Shown here: one piece after another, positions 16,345 to 25,100 of the stretch
Position numbering within the stretch: position 1 is the stretch's first letter
Layout: every line of letters begins with the position of its first letter
Assembly (NCBI GenBank): GCA_025059995.1
Contig: JANXCF010000001.1
Location: forward strand, 248,001-312,000
Length of the DNA: 64,000 bases
Direction: 5' to 3'
DNA from: Leptospiraceae bacterium
GTDB lineage: Bacteria > Spirochaetota > Leptospiria > Leptospirales > Leptonemataceae
Translations under genes and position numbers: made by a program
Notes under the pieces: generated by a model
Told to the model about the DNA's origin: nothing
Seen by the model: only the letters and a program-made list of their open reading frames with translations
Database searches by the model: none

Positions 16345-17406
16345 GTGATTAGCAATAAGAAAATCAATATGGATTGTGAAAAATTACAGAAAACCATTGA
16401 TAAATTATATGAAATCTTAGAAGCTAATCGTTATTTATCATCAACATTGAATCTCACAATCGTTTTAGAAAGATTATTAGAAAAAGCAAAAGAGGTGGTG
16501 GAAGCAGAAGCATCAAGCTTGATGCTGTTGGACGAAGAAAAACAAGAGCTTTATTTCCATACAATTTTAGGAGAGAAGAAAGAAAAATTAAAAGATATAC
16601 GATTAAAGTTAGGAGAAGGGATTTCCGGATGGGCAGCTCAAAACCAAAAATCAGTTTTGGTGGAAGATTGTTCTAAAGATCCAAGATTTTATCGAAAAGC
16701 TGATGAAACGTCAGGATTCGTAACACGTTCTATGATGTGTGTACCATTGATATTTCGTAATAGAGTTTTAGGAACAATTCAAGTTTTAAACAAAACACAG
16801 AATCGCAGCTTTGATTCTGAGGATCTAAGAATCATAGAAATCATGGCATCTCAAGCAGCAATAGCAATAGAAAATGCAAGATTGCATGCTTTGGCAACAA
16901 TTGATAATGCCACCGGTCTTTATCGAAAGGAATATTTTTTAATGAGACTTAAAGATGAATACAGAAGATTTCTTCATAGCAATGTGCCATTATCTGTCCT
17001 AATGAGTGACATCGATTATTTTAAAAGGATCAATACTGAGTATGGGCATATTGGGGGAGATATAGCCTTAAAAGAATTAGCTAATGTAATATTGAATGTT
17101 ATACACGAATCTAAAGAGGATTATGTTGCTGGTAGATATGGTGGTGAAGAATTCTGCGTGATAGTCCCCAATTCCACTGAGGATAAAGCAATGGAGTTGG
17201 CTGAAACAATAAGAAAGAAAATATATGATCACGAATTTTACATAAATGATAAAAAAGCAAGAATCACTATTTCCATTGGAATTTCGAGTTTACCAAAACA
17301 TATGGATTATATTCAAAGTCATGAAGATTTGATCAAATTGGCTGATGAGGCATTATATATTTGTAAGGATCGAGGAAGAAACTGTTGTGCAATATTTGAA
17401 AAATGA
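16345..17406 (+). CDS. GAF-GGDEF diguanylate cyclase
   Basis: About 350 residues. A GAF sensor domain covers about residues 25-180 (EAEASSLMLLDEEKQEL, GEGISGWAAQ, SMMCVPL). A GGDEF domain follows, with the active-site signature GGEEF (near 266-270) and upstream ATGLYRK-type start (NATGLYRKEYF). The intact signature predicts c-di-GMP synthesis. No inhibitory RxxD is evident just before the signature (the sequence reads DYVAGRYGGEEF). No membrane segment, so it is a cytoplasmic sensor. The start is GTG 16345 or ATG 16369. It lies upstream of the dikinase-like gene on the same strand (16-base gap). Confidence 0.88.
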   Translation: MISNKKINMDCEKLQKTIDKLYEILEANRYLSSTLNLTIVLERLLEKAKEVVEAEASSLMLLDEEKQELYFHTILGEKKEKLKDIRLKLGEGISGWAAQNQKSVLVEDCSKDPRFYRKADETSGFVTRSMMCVPLIFRNRVLGTIQVLNKTQNRSFDSEDLRIIEIMASQAAIAIENARLHALATIDNATGLYRKEYFLMRLKDEYRRFLHSNVPLSVLMSDIDYFKRINTEYGHIGGDIALKELANVILNVIHESKEDYVAGRYGGEEFCVIVPNSTEDKAMELAETIRKKIYDHEFYINDKKARITISIGISSLPKHMDYIQSHEDLIKLADEALYICKDRGRNCCAIFEK

Positions 17407-17422
17407 CTTATAGGAGTTGATT

Positions 17423-20029
17423 ATGAACCAAATTTATGTATTTGAAGGAAAAGGTGAAGTTTATGATCAAAATATATATGAACGTGTAGGCAAAAGAGGT
17501 AGAAGAATGTTAGAATTAACGGAGATGAAGATCCCAGTAGTGCCAGGCTTTATAATTGATAACGAATATACTCCCAAACTTTTAACTGAGGATTTTATCC
17601 CACTTTTGCGAAGGGGATTAATTTTTATTGAAGATGGTGTTGGAAGAAAATTTGGTGATGCAAATAATCCTTTGCTATTAAAAGTTGTAGTAAGTTCAAA
17701 TTTTAGTTTGCCTTTTTATCCTACTGTTTTCAATGTGGGATTGTCCCCGCAAACCATAAAAGGTTTCGCTAATTTAATTGGAGAGAGATCTGCATGGTTT
17801 GAATATGGATATTTGATACGCACTATTGGAACGAAAATCTTTGATATTGAACAGAGAAAATTTGATGAGATATTATCAAAATATGATGATACAGCGGAAG
17901 GAGTAAAACAAGCTGCTTTTGAAATGTTGGAACTCGTAGGGAAAGAAAATGTTCCTGATGATCCCTATCAGCAACTACAATTAGTAATAAAAAATTTAGC
18001 AAAACGATATTACGATCCAGAATTGGATAGGGAAGATCCACCTGCCATGCTTGTGCAAGGAATGGTTTTTGGTAATTTGGGAGAAGACTCAGCTGTAGGA
18101 AATTACTATACTCGTGACATCATTACGGGAGAAGATGTTTTAAGGGGAGAATTCCTTCTCAATCGTTATACTTTGGATAGAGAAGGAGAAGACATAAACA
18201 AACTTGATGAAAAATACTTAGTTGAATTAAAGAGAATAGGAAAATCAATCGAAAGAAAGTTTCGCGAAATTCGAGAAGTTAAATTCATCATCGAAAAGAA
18301 AAAGTTATGGATCATAAACCAAACGGAAGTCGATAAAAAATCAACGCAAGCCCATTTGAGAACTCTTCTGGATTTATTAAAGGAAGGAGTCATAACAGAA
18401 GAATGGCTCGTAGAACAAATCCCTCCTGGTCAGTTGGCGACCTTGCTTCATGCAGTCGTAGATGAAAAATCATTAAAAGAAATTCCATCTATTAAAGGTG
18501 GTTTGACGGGAGCTCCCGGAGCTGCCGTTGGAAGAGTTTACTTCAACTCTGATAGATTAATGGAGGCTCACAGAGAAGCTATTTTGAAGGGAGAGGATAC
18601 TCGATTGATTCTTTGTGTTCCTGCCTCCTTTGCAGAAGATGTAAAGGCAATAGAAGTAGGAGTGGGAGTTCTCTCTTCTGAAGGTGGATATTCTTCTCAT
18701 GCACCTGTTGTGGCACGTTCATTGGGTAAAGTAAGTATCGTTCATCCCGAAATTAAAATAGGAGAAAATTTCTTTGAATACAATGGTCATCGTATTAATG
18801 AAGGAGATTACATTACCTTAGATGCTCCGGTTTACCGAGAACCAACGATTTATTTAGGAAAAGCGAACCTTATCACGCCTGATATCCATAAAAATGGTTT
18901 AGTGGAATTCATTCAAGTTATAAAGAAATTTATTACAGAAGATTTTGTTGTTAGGGCAAATGCAGACTTAGCTCGGGATGCCAAAGTAGCAAAAATGATG
19001 GGAGCTTACGGAATTGGTTTGTGTCGAACAGAACACATGTTCTTCGAGGAACAAAGAATTAATAAATTCAGGGAAATGATATTATCGAAAGATTATAACG
19101 AACGTGTAGAAGCTCTAAAAGAACTAAAACCTCTGCAAAAAAATGATTTCTATGAATTATTCAAAATCATGGCACCTTATCCAGTAACTATACGACTTTT
19201 GGATGCGCCATTACATGAATTTCTTCCAAGAAATGAAGATGCTTTTCGTGATTACATACAATATTTACAACAAAAGGGATTAAAACCTAATGAAAAAGAA
19301 ATCAAAGAAAGAATCGATCGTTTGCATGAATTTAACCCCATGTTGGGTCATAGGGGATGTAGGGTAGCAATTACTTATCCAGAAATCTATGAAATGCAAG
19401 TAAGGGCAATTTTCGAAGCCGCAACTCAACTAAAAAAAGAAGGAATAGAAGTAGAACCAGAAATCATGATCCCCATCGTGATGAATAGTAGTGAGTTGAA
19501 GTTTATCAAAAATGGGAAATTGATAGAAGGAAAATACATAAAGGGGATTCGAGACATTGCAGAAGAAGTATTCAAACAAGAAGGTGTTCGAGTCAAATAC
19601 AAAGTGGGAACAATGGTCGAGCTACCTGCCGCAGCTTTGCAATCTCATGAATTAGCTCAGTATGCAGAGTTTTTTAGCTACGGAACAAATGACTTAACTC
19701 AGACAACTTATGGCTTAAGTAGGGATGATATTAATTCCTTCTTCCCTGCATATACAATGTATGATTTACTTCCTGGAAATCCGTTCCAAGTTTTAGGCGA
19801 ACCTGTGAAAGAACTCATTTTACTCTCTGCCGAGAGAGGAAAACTTACAAGACCAAATATAAAACTAGGTCTTTGTGGTGAGCATGGAGCTGATCCTTCA
19901 AATATCCCTTTCTGTATGGATGAAGCTAAGTTAGATTATGTTTCAGTTTCTCCTTATGGTATCCCTATAGCGTTGTTAGCGGTAGCCCAACACAATATTA
20001 AGAAGGCAAAAGAAAAAGCAAAAAAATAA
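17423..20029 (+). CDS. Pyruvate phosphate dikinase-like protein with altered ATP-grasp half
   Basis: 868 residues, the length of pyruvate phosphate dikinase (PPDK). The swivelling and PEP halves look intact: GGYSSHAPVVAR with the phospho-histidine (near residue 425), GLCRTEHMFF, GHRGCRV, FFSYGTNDLTQ and GLCGEHGADPS with the catalytic cysteine (near 816). The N-terminal ATP-grasp half has lost key features: the usual GGKGAN reads VGKRGRR, SVRSGA reads VVVSSNF, and the QTR motif reads QTE. ATP may therefore not bind in the normal way. TAGGAG precedes the ATG at 17423. PPDK genes near cfpA are also known, as I recall, in Treponema pallidum. Confidence 0.8.
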   Translation: MNQIYVFEGKGEVYDQNIYERVGKRGRRMLELTEMKIPVVPGFIIDNEYTPKLLTEDFIPLLRRGLIFIEDGVGRKFGDANNPLLLKVVVSSNFSLPFYPTVFNVGLSPQTIKGFANLIGERSAWFEYGYLIRTIGTKIFDIEQRKFDEILSKYDDTAEGVKQAAFEMLELVGKENVPDDPYQQLQLVIKNLAKRYYDPELDREDPPAMLVQGMVFGNLGEDSAVGNYYTRDIITGEDVLRGEFLLNRYTLDREGEDINKLDEKYLVELKRIGKSIERKFREIREVKFIIEKKKLWIINQTEVDKKSTQAHLRTLLDLLKEGVITEEWLVEQIPPGQLATLLHAVVDEKSLKEIPSIKGGLTGAPGAAVGRVYFNSDRLMEAHREAILKGEDTRLILCVPASFAEDVKAIEVGVGVLSSEGGYSSHAPVVARSLGKVSIVHPEIKIGENFFEYNGHRINEGDYITLDAPVYREPTIYLGKANLITPDIHKNGLVEFIQVIKKFITEDFVVRANADLARDAKVAKMMGAYGIGLCRTEHMFFEEQRINKFREMILSKDYNERVEALKELKPLQKNDFYELFKIMAPYPVTIRLLDAPLHEFLPRNEDAFRDYIQYLQQKGLKPNEKEIKERIDRLHEFNPMLGHRGCRVAITYPEIYEMQVRAIFEAATQLKKEGIEVEPEIMIPIVMNSSELKFIKNGKLIEGKYIKGIRDIAEEVFKQEGVRVKYKVGTMVELPAAALQSHELAQYAEFFSYGTNDLTQTTYGLSRDDINSFFPAYTMYDLLPGNPFQVLGEPVKELILLSAERGKLTRPNIKLGLCGEHGADPSNIPFCMDEAKLDYVSVSPYGIPIALLAVAQHNIKKAKEKAKK

Positions 20030-20033
20030 AAAA

Positions 20034-21101
20034 CTACACGTTTTGATATTCTTCTATGTAATGTCTTTGGTATTTTTTTATATTGTAGAAAATATTTTTT
20101 GCATCTTCTATGATGTGGGCTAATGTAAAGGGATGAATGGATTGCTTTGGATCGTCTCCAATCCCTAATTGGGCTTTGATGTGTGTTTCAATGATCAATC
20201 CATCGGCTCCATAGGAAATAGCTGCTAAAGCTGCATGAGGAACATAATCAGACTTGCCAACGGAATGAGAAGGATCTACAATAACGGGAGCCCATGTCTT
20301 TTGCTTCAAAAGTGGAGTAATGCTTTCATCTGGATAATTCCTATATCCTACGATATTTGGTTGAGTTCCTCGTGGGCAAAGAACTACATTAGGATTTCCA
20401 TGCAAGACGATATATTCAGCTGCACTTATAAATTCATCAACAGGTGCCATATGGATTCCTCTTTTGAGCAAAACTGGAGTTCGTGTATGCTGAGTTAACT
20501 CGCCTACTTTTTTTAATAGAGAATAATTCAAGGCATTTCGTGCTCCAATTTGGATCATGTCAACTTTAGCGGAGATGGCTATTTCTAATTGCTCATCATC
20601 CATTACTTCTGTTATGATGGGGATTTTGAATCTTTCTCTCGCTTCTAATAAAATTTCTAAGGCTTTTCCATCACCTTGATAAGAATGTGGGCTCGTTCTT
20701 GGCTTCCATACGCCACCTCTCAATACATCCGCACCTGCTTCTTTAATAGCATGGGCACTTTCATAAAATAGAGACGGATTTTTGGGATCAATTGTGCAGT
20801 GTCCTGCTATAACAATCAATTCCTCGCCAGGCACTTTGCCAGCGATTCGGAATTTGTTTTTCGCAAGTTCAGACTTCCTATCCATCAATTTATAAGGTGA
20901 TTGGATTAGACTGACACGTTCAACAAAAGGAAGTCCTTCAATACGATTGATCATGAGTTCATTACGTTCATCGCCTTTTATAGCATAAACAGTCATGGTC
21001 TCCCCAGGAATAGGGATTACATCACAACCAAATTCGTTTACAATCTTTTTGATAGCAAGGAACTCTTCTTGTGTGAATTCTTTATGTTTTGGTATTATCA
21101 T
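20034..21101 (-). CDS. aroF: 3-deoxy-7-phosphoheptulonate (DAHP) synthase, type I beta
   Basis: 355 residues. An N-terminal ferredoxin/ACT-like domain of about 80 residues is followed by the DAHP synthase barrel. Motifs include AGHCTID, RGGVWKPRTSPHSYQG, PVLLKRG, CPRGTQ and IVDPSHSVG. The enzyme joins PEP and erythrose 4-phosphate in the first step of aromatic amino acid synthesis. It sits convergent with the PEP-related dikinase-like gene, with only 4 bases between the stops. An AGAGGAG sequence (complement near 21106-21115) supports the ATG at 21101. The N-terminal domain in related enzymes mediates feedback inhibition. Confidence 0.92.
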   Translation of the reverse strand: MIIPKHKEFTQEEFLAIKKIVNEFGCDVIPIPGETMTVYAIKGDERNELMINRIEGLPFVERVSLIQSPYKLMDRKSELAKNKFRIAGKVPGEELIVIAGHCTIDPKNPSLFYESAHAIKEAGADVLRGGVWKPRTSPHSYQGDGKALEILLEARERFKIPIITEVMDDEQLEIAISAKVDMIQIGARNALNYSLLKKVGELTQHTRTPVLLKRGIHMAPVDEFISAAEYIVLHGNPNVVLCPRGTQPNIVGYRNYPDESITPLLKQKTWAPVIVDPSHSVGKSDYVPHAALAAISYGADGLIIETHIKAQLGIGDDPKQSIHPFTLAHIIEDAKNIFYNIKKYQRHYIEEYQNV

Positions 21102-21202
21102 TTAATGGCTCCTCTTAGATGAATGGAATAGAATATATTTTAAACAAAATCCAAAAAATAAAAGAATTTCTAATCAGGCAAGAAATTAATTATGATTGTT
21201 TT

Positions 21203-21733
21203 TTAACGTGGTTGTTTTTCAGCTTCATAGTTTTGATGATTAATCCTTACGATTACTTTATAGATATTTGCTGTTGATACAAAATTTGGAAGATTTATAA
21301 TAAGTTTGGGGTTTTCTTTGCTTAGCTTTTTTTTCGTAAATGTTGGTTGGAATCTTAAGTTATAGGAATTTTGATTGTGCATATAGATAAATTGTATCTC
21401 TTCTAAAAAGAAAATATTTTTCTCGTTCATCTCTGATGCGATTGTGATTTCGTGATTTAGTTCAAAGTTCAAAATTAAAAGCTGATCTTGAATGGTATAG
21501 CTAATTTTTTGGATAGCTTTGGATTTTTGTTGTATAAGCAATCCACTTTTTTCTAAAATGAAGAGAACAATCACAATAATCAATATGTTTAAAAAAATCA
21601 TCCAAAAGGTTTTGTTATAAGGGGATTTCTTATGTTCTCTTATGTATTCTTCGATTTCTTTTTTGACTTGCTCTGGAGTTTTATAATAATACTTCATTGG
21701 ATTTTTTGTAGTTGGGATTTGAAGCTTTTCCAC
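21203..21733 (-). CDS. Single-pass membrane protein of unknown function
   Basis: 176 residues with one clear membrane segment (MIFLNILIIVIVLFILEKSG, near residues 46-65). About 45 polar residues lie before it and about 110 residues rich in beta strands after it. By the positive-inside rule the C-terminal part probably faces out. It begins inside the end of the sirtuin gene (overlap of 40 bases), so it is translated as part of that operon. No family recognised. Confidence that it is a gene is fair because of the overlap and the orderly domain structure. Confidence 0.65.
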   Translation of the reverse strand: MEKLQIPTTKNPMKYYYKTPEQVKKEIEEYIREHKKSPYNKTFWMIFLNILIIVIVLFILEKSGLLIQQKSKAIQKISYTIQDQLLILNFELNHEITIASEMNEKNIFFLEEIQFIYMHNQNSYNLRFQPTFTKKKLSKENPKLIINLPNFVSTANIYKVIVRINHQNYEAEKQPR

Positions 21734-22458
21734 AATTTCGGAAGAGCCTCAGCAGATTTGAAATTCAAAACTACTTCCGCAAATTCACTATAATACGAAC
21801 GTTCGGGGTTTATTTCTAAAATAAAAGCTCCTTTCATTTGGGCTTGTTTTGCAATGTATACTGGAACATAAACTTGTCCCGAAGAACCAATGATAAAAAT
21901 AATATCAGCTCCATCAAAAAATTCTTGGATGGAATTTAATATTTTTATATCATACATCTCTCCAAACCACAAAACATCTGGTCTCATGAGGGAACTACAT
22001 TTCGTACACTTGGGGGGAATTTCATTTAAAGGGGTATCTAAAAATTCTTTGTGTCCACAAAAAGTGCAGCGTGCCTTCCAAATGTTTCCATGAATTTCAA
22101 CAACATTTTTTGATCCTGCTTTTTCATGGAGTCCATCTACATTTTGTGTAACAAGAAGGAATTCTTCAAAAAATTCCTCCATTTCAACGAGAGTAATGTG
22201 AGCTAGATTTGGTTTTGCATTTTTGATGATTTGTCTTCGCATTTCATACCATTCCCATACTAACACGGGATTTTTACGAAAAGCTTCTGGGGTTGCCAGT
22301 TCTTCTGGTCGGTAGTTTTTCCAGAGCCCGTCATTACCACGAAAAGTGGGAATACCGCTTTCATTTGATATTCCAGCGCCTGTCAAAACCCCCAATCTTT
22401 TTATGTTTTTGGGGATTTTCTGTAGGACCTGCTCAATGGCACTATCGAGATCACTCAT
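21694..22458 (-). CDS. cobB: SIR2-family NAD-dependent protein deacylase
   Basis: 254 residues, a typical bacterial sirtuin. NAD-site motifs GAGISNESGIPTFRG and TQNVDGLHEKAG and the catalytic histidine in VEIHG are present. A zinc site is given by CTFC and CTKC. The segment WYEMRR carries the Y-x-x-R pair that in CobB and SIRT5 binds the acidic group of succinyl- or malonyl-lysine, so desuccinylase activity is likely besides deacetylation. It follows the DedA gene by a few bases and overlaps the next gene by 40 bases. Confidence 0.9.
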   Translation of the reverse strand: MSDLDSAIEQVLQKIPKNIKRLGVLTGAGISNESGIPTFRGNDGLWKNYRPEELATPEAFRKNPVLVWEWYEMRRQIIKNAKPNLAHITLVEMEEFFEEFLLVTQNVDGLHEKAGSKNVVEIHGNIWKARCTFCGHKEFLDTPLNEIPPKCTKCSSLMRPDVLWFGEMYDIKILNSIQEFFDGADIIFIIGSSGQVYVPVYIAKQAQMKGAFILEINPERSYYSEFAEVVLNFKSAEALPKLWKSFKSQLQKIQ

Positions 22459-22460
22459 AT

Positions 22461-23102
22461 CTAAAAAGATTTTTGTTTTAATTTCATTTTAATGTAAATA
22501 AAAAAAACGATTATTGAAATAAGAAAAATAGTGATGAAGTAACTATAAAGCTCAATCCATTCAACTACTTTTCGCCAATTTTCGGCTAAGATATAGCCAC
22601 CAGCAAAAAGAAGACTATTCCAAATCAAAAGACCAACAAAAAACGCAATAGAGAAATAAAAAAGATTCAACTTCATCATGCCTGCAAAAATGCTAACAAA
22701 AAACCGAATCCCAGCAAAAAAACGAGAAGCCGCAACAAAAAGAAAACCCCACTTCTGGAACCATAGTTGTGTGGTTTGCAGATTTTTCTCAGAAATGAGG
22801 TCTTCTAAAGCTTTTCGTAAGAAGCGTGTATGGATTTTGCTATGAGTTTTGTGAGCGAAGTCTAAAATGTTTTTCCCAAAAAAATACATAGTAAATGCAC
22901 CAATGAAATTACCTATGGTTGTTGATAGATAAGTCGAAAAAACATCAATCACATTGTGATAAATCAAAAACCCTGCAAAAACAATAAAAGTATCACCAGG
23001 CCATACAGGAAAAATATTTTCTGTAAAAGTCGAAGCAATAAGAAATAAATGAATAAAAAGTGGGTTGAGATTTTGTAAATTTTGTATAATCGTTTCTACC
23101 AT
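22461..23102 (-). CDS. DedA-family membrane protein
   Basis: 213 residues with several hydrophobic segments, the DedA/VTT length and the conserved stretch FFAGIRFFVSIFAGMM (the usual R-F-x-P-x-x-R helix region) near residue 125. The N-terminus carries the ENIFPVWPGDTFIVFAGF motif, with the acidic residues that DedA proteins need. Family members move undecaprenyl phosphate or phospholipids across the inner membrane. It is directly upstream of the sirtuin gene, stop to start within 2 bases. Confidence 0.88.
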   Translation of the reverse strand: MVETIIQNLQNLNPLFIHLFLIASTFTENIFPVWPGDTFIVFAGFLIYHNVIDVFSTYLSTTIGNFIGAFTMYFFGKNILDFAHKTHSKIHTRFLRKALEDLISEKNLQTTQLWFQKWGFLFVAASRFFAGIRFFVSIFAGMMKLNLFYFSIAFFVGLLIWNSLLFAGGYILAENWRKVVEWIELYSYFITIFLISIIVFFIYIKMKLKQKSF

Positions 23103-23183
23103 AACAACCTCAAATTCAAAAAAGAATTTGTGATTTTAAAGGAAAATGACATTTCTATAAATGTTTTGGATTTCGATATAAAT

Positions 23184-24350
23184 TTATTGTGAATTTACAA
23201 TCTTTAGTAGAGTCTCAGCAGCTTTTTGGATTTCTTCTTCTGTAATCATGATGTGGGGAGCTATGCGAAGGTAATTTCCTCTTACAGTGCAAACCAAAGA
23301 ATGTTTACGAAGGATTTGAGCTACTTCTTGCGGATTCTTAACAATCGCAGAAAGTATCCCTGAGCGGTTTTCAAAAGGAAACTCAGGAATGAGGATATGT
23401 TTGTTTTTCTTTATGATTTCTTTGAAAATTTGATGTAATTTTTGAATGTGAGAAAAAATCTTCTCAGGACTATATGGCAGAATCAAGCCTTCGATACATT
23501 CCGTCAAAGCAATCACATCACTATACGAAATTGTGCTATATTCGAATTTACGTCCATCAGTATGTGGTTGCCAAGTGTGATTTAGATAATCCTGCCCTTG
23601 AATCATCACCTCAGCTCCAACGTTCATCAACTCAATTTTATTTCTGAATTTTTCTGAAGTATATAAAATTCCACTTCCTAATGGTCCCAACAACCACTTC
23701 CAACCAGATGCAGCGATGGCAGAGATATTCCATTCTTCTGGGTATAACGGAATAACACCTAAACTTTGAGCTGCATCCACAATCAAGTCAATATTGTGAG
23801 TTTTACAAAAATCTCCCAGCTCCTTCAAGTTAGCAGCAAATCCCGAAGTAAATTGAACATGACTGATGGCTATGATTTTAGTATGTTTCGTAACAATCTT
23901 TTCTATATCTTGCATAGAAAATCCGTATACAAAACCATCTGGGACTTCTTCTGGATTTAAAAGAACGGATTTTGTATTAGGGATGATTTTGAACTTTGCT
24001 TTTTGTTTTCGTTCTTGGAGTTTCCAAGGGTAATGATTCGATGGATATTCAAAAACAAAGCTCAAAATTTCGTCTTTGTCTGATTCGAAAGGATAACCAT
24101 TCGCAATTAAGGATAACCCTTCGGCAGTATTTTTTACGAATGAAATATTCTTTTCTGAGGTTTTTAATAATTTGGCAACGCTCTCATGAAATTGTTTTAA
24201 AACATTTGGATATTCGAGAAAAACCAGAGCTCCCAGTTGACTTTGTAGATTTTCAAATTCTTGTTTTTTTCTTCTTGCAGGTTCATAGAGGGGAGAGACT
24301 CCGCAAAAATTTAGATAAATGTATTTGTTTTTAAAAGGGAACTGATCCAC
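23184..24350 (-). CDS. Class V aminotransferase (PLP enzyme)
   Basis: 388 residues, PLP-dependent fold type I. The substrate-site pattern FVKNTAEGLSLIANG, the cofactor aspartate and glutamine in DLIVDAAQSLG and the Schiff-base lysine in SGWKWLLGPLGSG are visible. The length and the GWKWLLGP form fit the isopenicillin-N-epimerase/cysteine-desulfurase-like group instead of IscS proper; the flexible cysteine loop of IscS is not seen. The substrate is unknown. It lies 3 bases after a glycosyltransferase gene on the same strand. Confidence 0.85.
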   Translation of the reverse strand: MDQFPFKNKYIYLNFCGVSPLYEPARRKKQEFENLQSQLGALVFLEYPNVLKQFHESVAKLLKTSEKNISFVKNTAEGLSLIANGYPFESDKDEILSFVFEYPSNHYPWKLQERKQKAKFKIIPNTKSVLLNPEEVPDGFVYGFSMQDIEKIVTKHTKIIAISHVQFTSGFAANLKELGDFCKTHNIDLIVDAAQSLGVIPLYPEEWNISAIAASGWKWLLGPLGSGILYTSEKFRNKIELMNVGAEVMIQGQDYLNHTWQPHTDGRKFEYSTISYSDVIALTECIEGLILPYSPEKIFSHIQKLHQIFKEIIKKNKHILIPEFPFENRSGILSAIVKNPQEVAQILRKHSLVCTVRGNYLRIAPHIMITEEEIQKAAETLLKIVNSQ

Positions 24351-24353
24351 TGA

Positions 24354-25100
24354 TTAAGTAGTTTTGTTTTGATATTGAAGTTGGAACTTCCGATCAGATT
24401 TTTTTAATACTCGAAGGTAGTAATGATAACGAACAGTGTGTCGATCCAAATTCTCCCCAAAGCTTCGATCGTTTGTTACGTAAACACGTGCAACCGGGAT
24501 TTCTTTGATGGTAAGCTTATTATAAAAAGAATAAGCCCAAAATTCCATTGGAAAGGCATACCCTTTTTCTTCAAATACCTCAGGTTGAATGTTTTTGAGT
24601 CGATAGCGTTTAAATCCACAAAAAGAATCAGTCAAATAGAAATGATATGTCTTGTTGAGTTTTGCAGTAATTCTTTTGTTGATTTCAATCCTTTCAGGTG
24701 GTGGATCGACTCCAGCAATTGGAGATTCTGGCAAGTATCTTGAGCCAGAAACTACATCTATTTCTTTTGATTCTTGTATGAACTTTTGAAGATCCTCCAC
24801 TTGATGTTGTAAATCACAATCCATCGTTATGAGGTAATCGTAATTAGCTTCTTTTGCCATAGACATTAAGAAAATAATTCCTGCACCATAACCTTGATTG
24901 GGATATTGATGGATTACTTGGATTTTCGTTCTGTTGGGTGTTTTGATTTCATCAAGGGCATGGCGAGAACCATCTGTGGAACCATCATTTATCACTATGA
25001 TTTCGTTGATCTCATCTGGAAGATTTTTTAGTAGTTTCTCAAAAAAAATGGGAATAAACTTTACTTCATTGTAAACAGGGATTCCCAAAAGAAACGTCAT
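24354..25100 (-). CDS. GT2-family glycosyltransferase (dolichyl-phosphate mannose synthase-like)
   Basis: 248 residues. A GT-A fold with GIPVYNE at the start, the nucleotide site INDGSTDGS and the metal motif DCDLQHQ (D-x-D type). The enzyme lacks the C-terminal membrane helices seen in many relatives, so it is a soluble or peripheral DPM1/polyprenyl-phosphate glycosyltransferase type. It probably charges undecaprenyl phosphate or builds a glycan on it. The ATG overlaps the gatB stop by 4 bases, indicating coupling. Confidence 0.85.
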   Translation of the reverse strand: MTFLLGIPVYNEVKFIPIFFEKLLKNLPDEINEIIVINDGSTDGSRHALDEIKTPNRTKIQVIHQYPNQGYGAGIIFLMSMAKEANYDYLITMDCDLQHQVEDLQKFIQESKEIDVVSGSRYLPESPIAGVDPPPERIEINKRITAKLNKTYHFYLTDSFCGFKRYRLKNIQPEVFEEKGYAFPMEFWAYSFYNKLTIKEIPVARVYVTNDRSFGENLDRHTVRYHYYLRVLKKSDRKFQLQYQNKTT

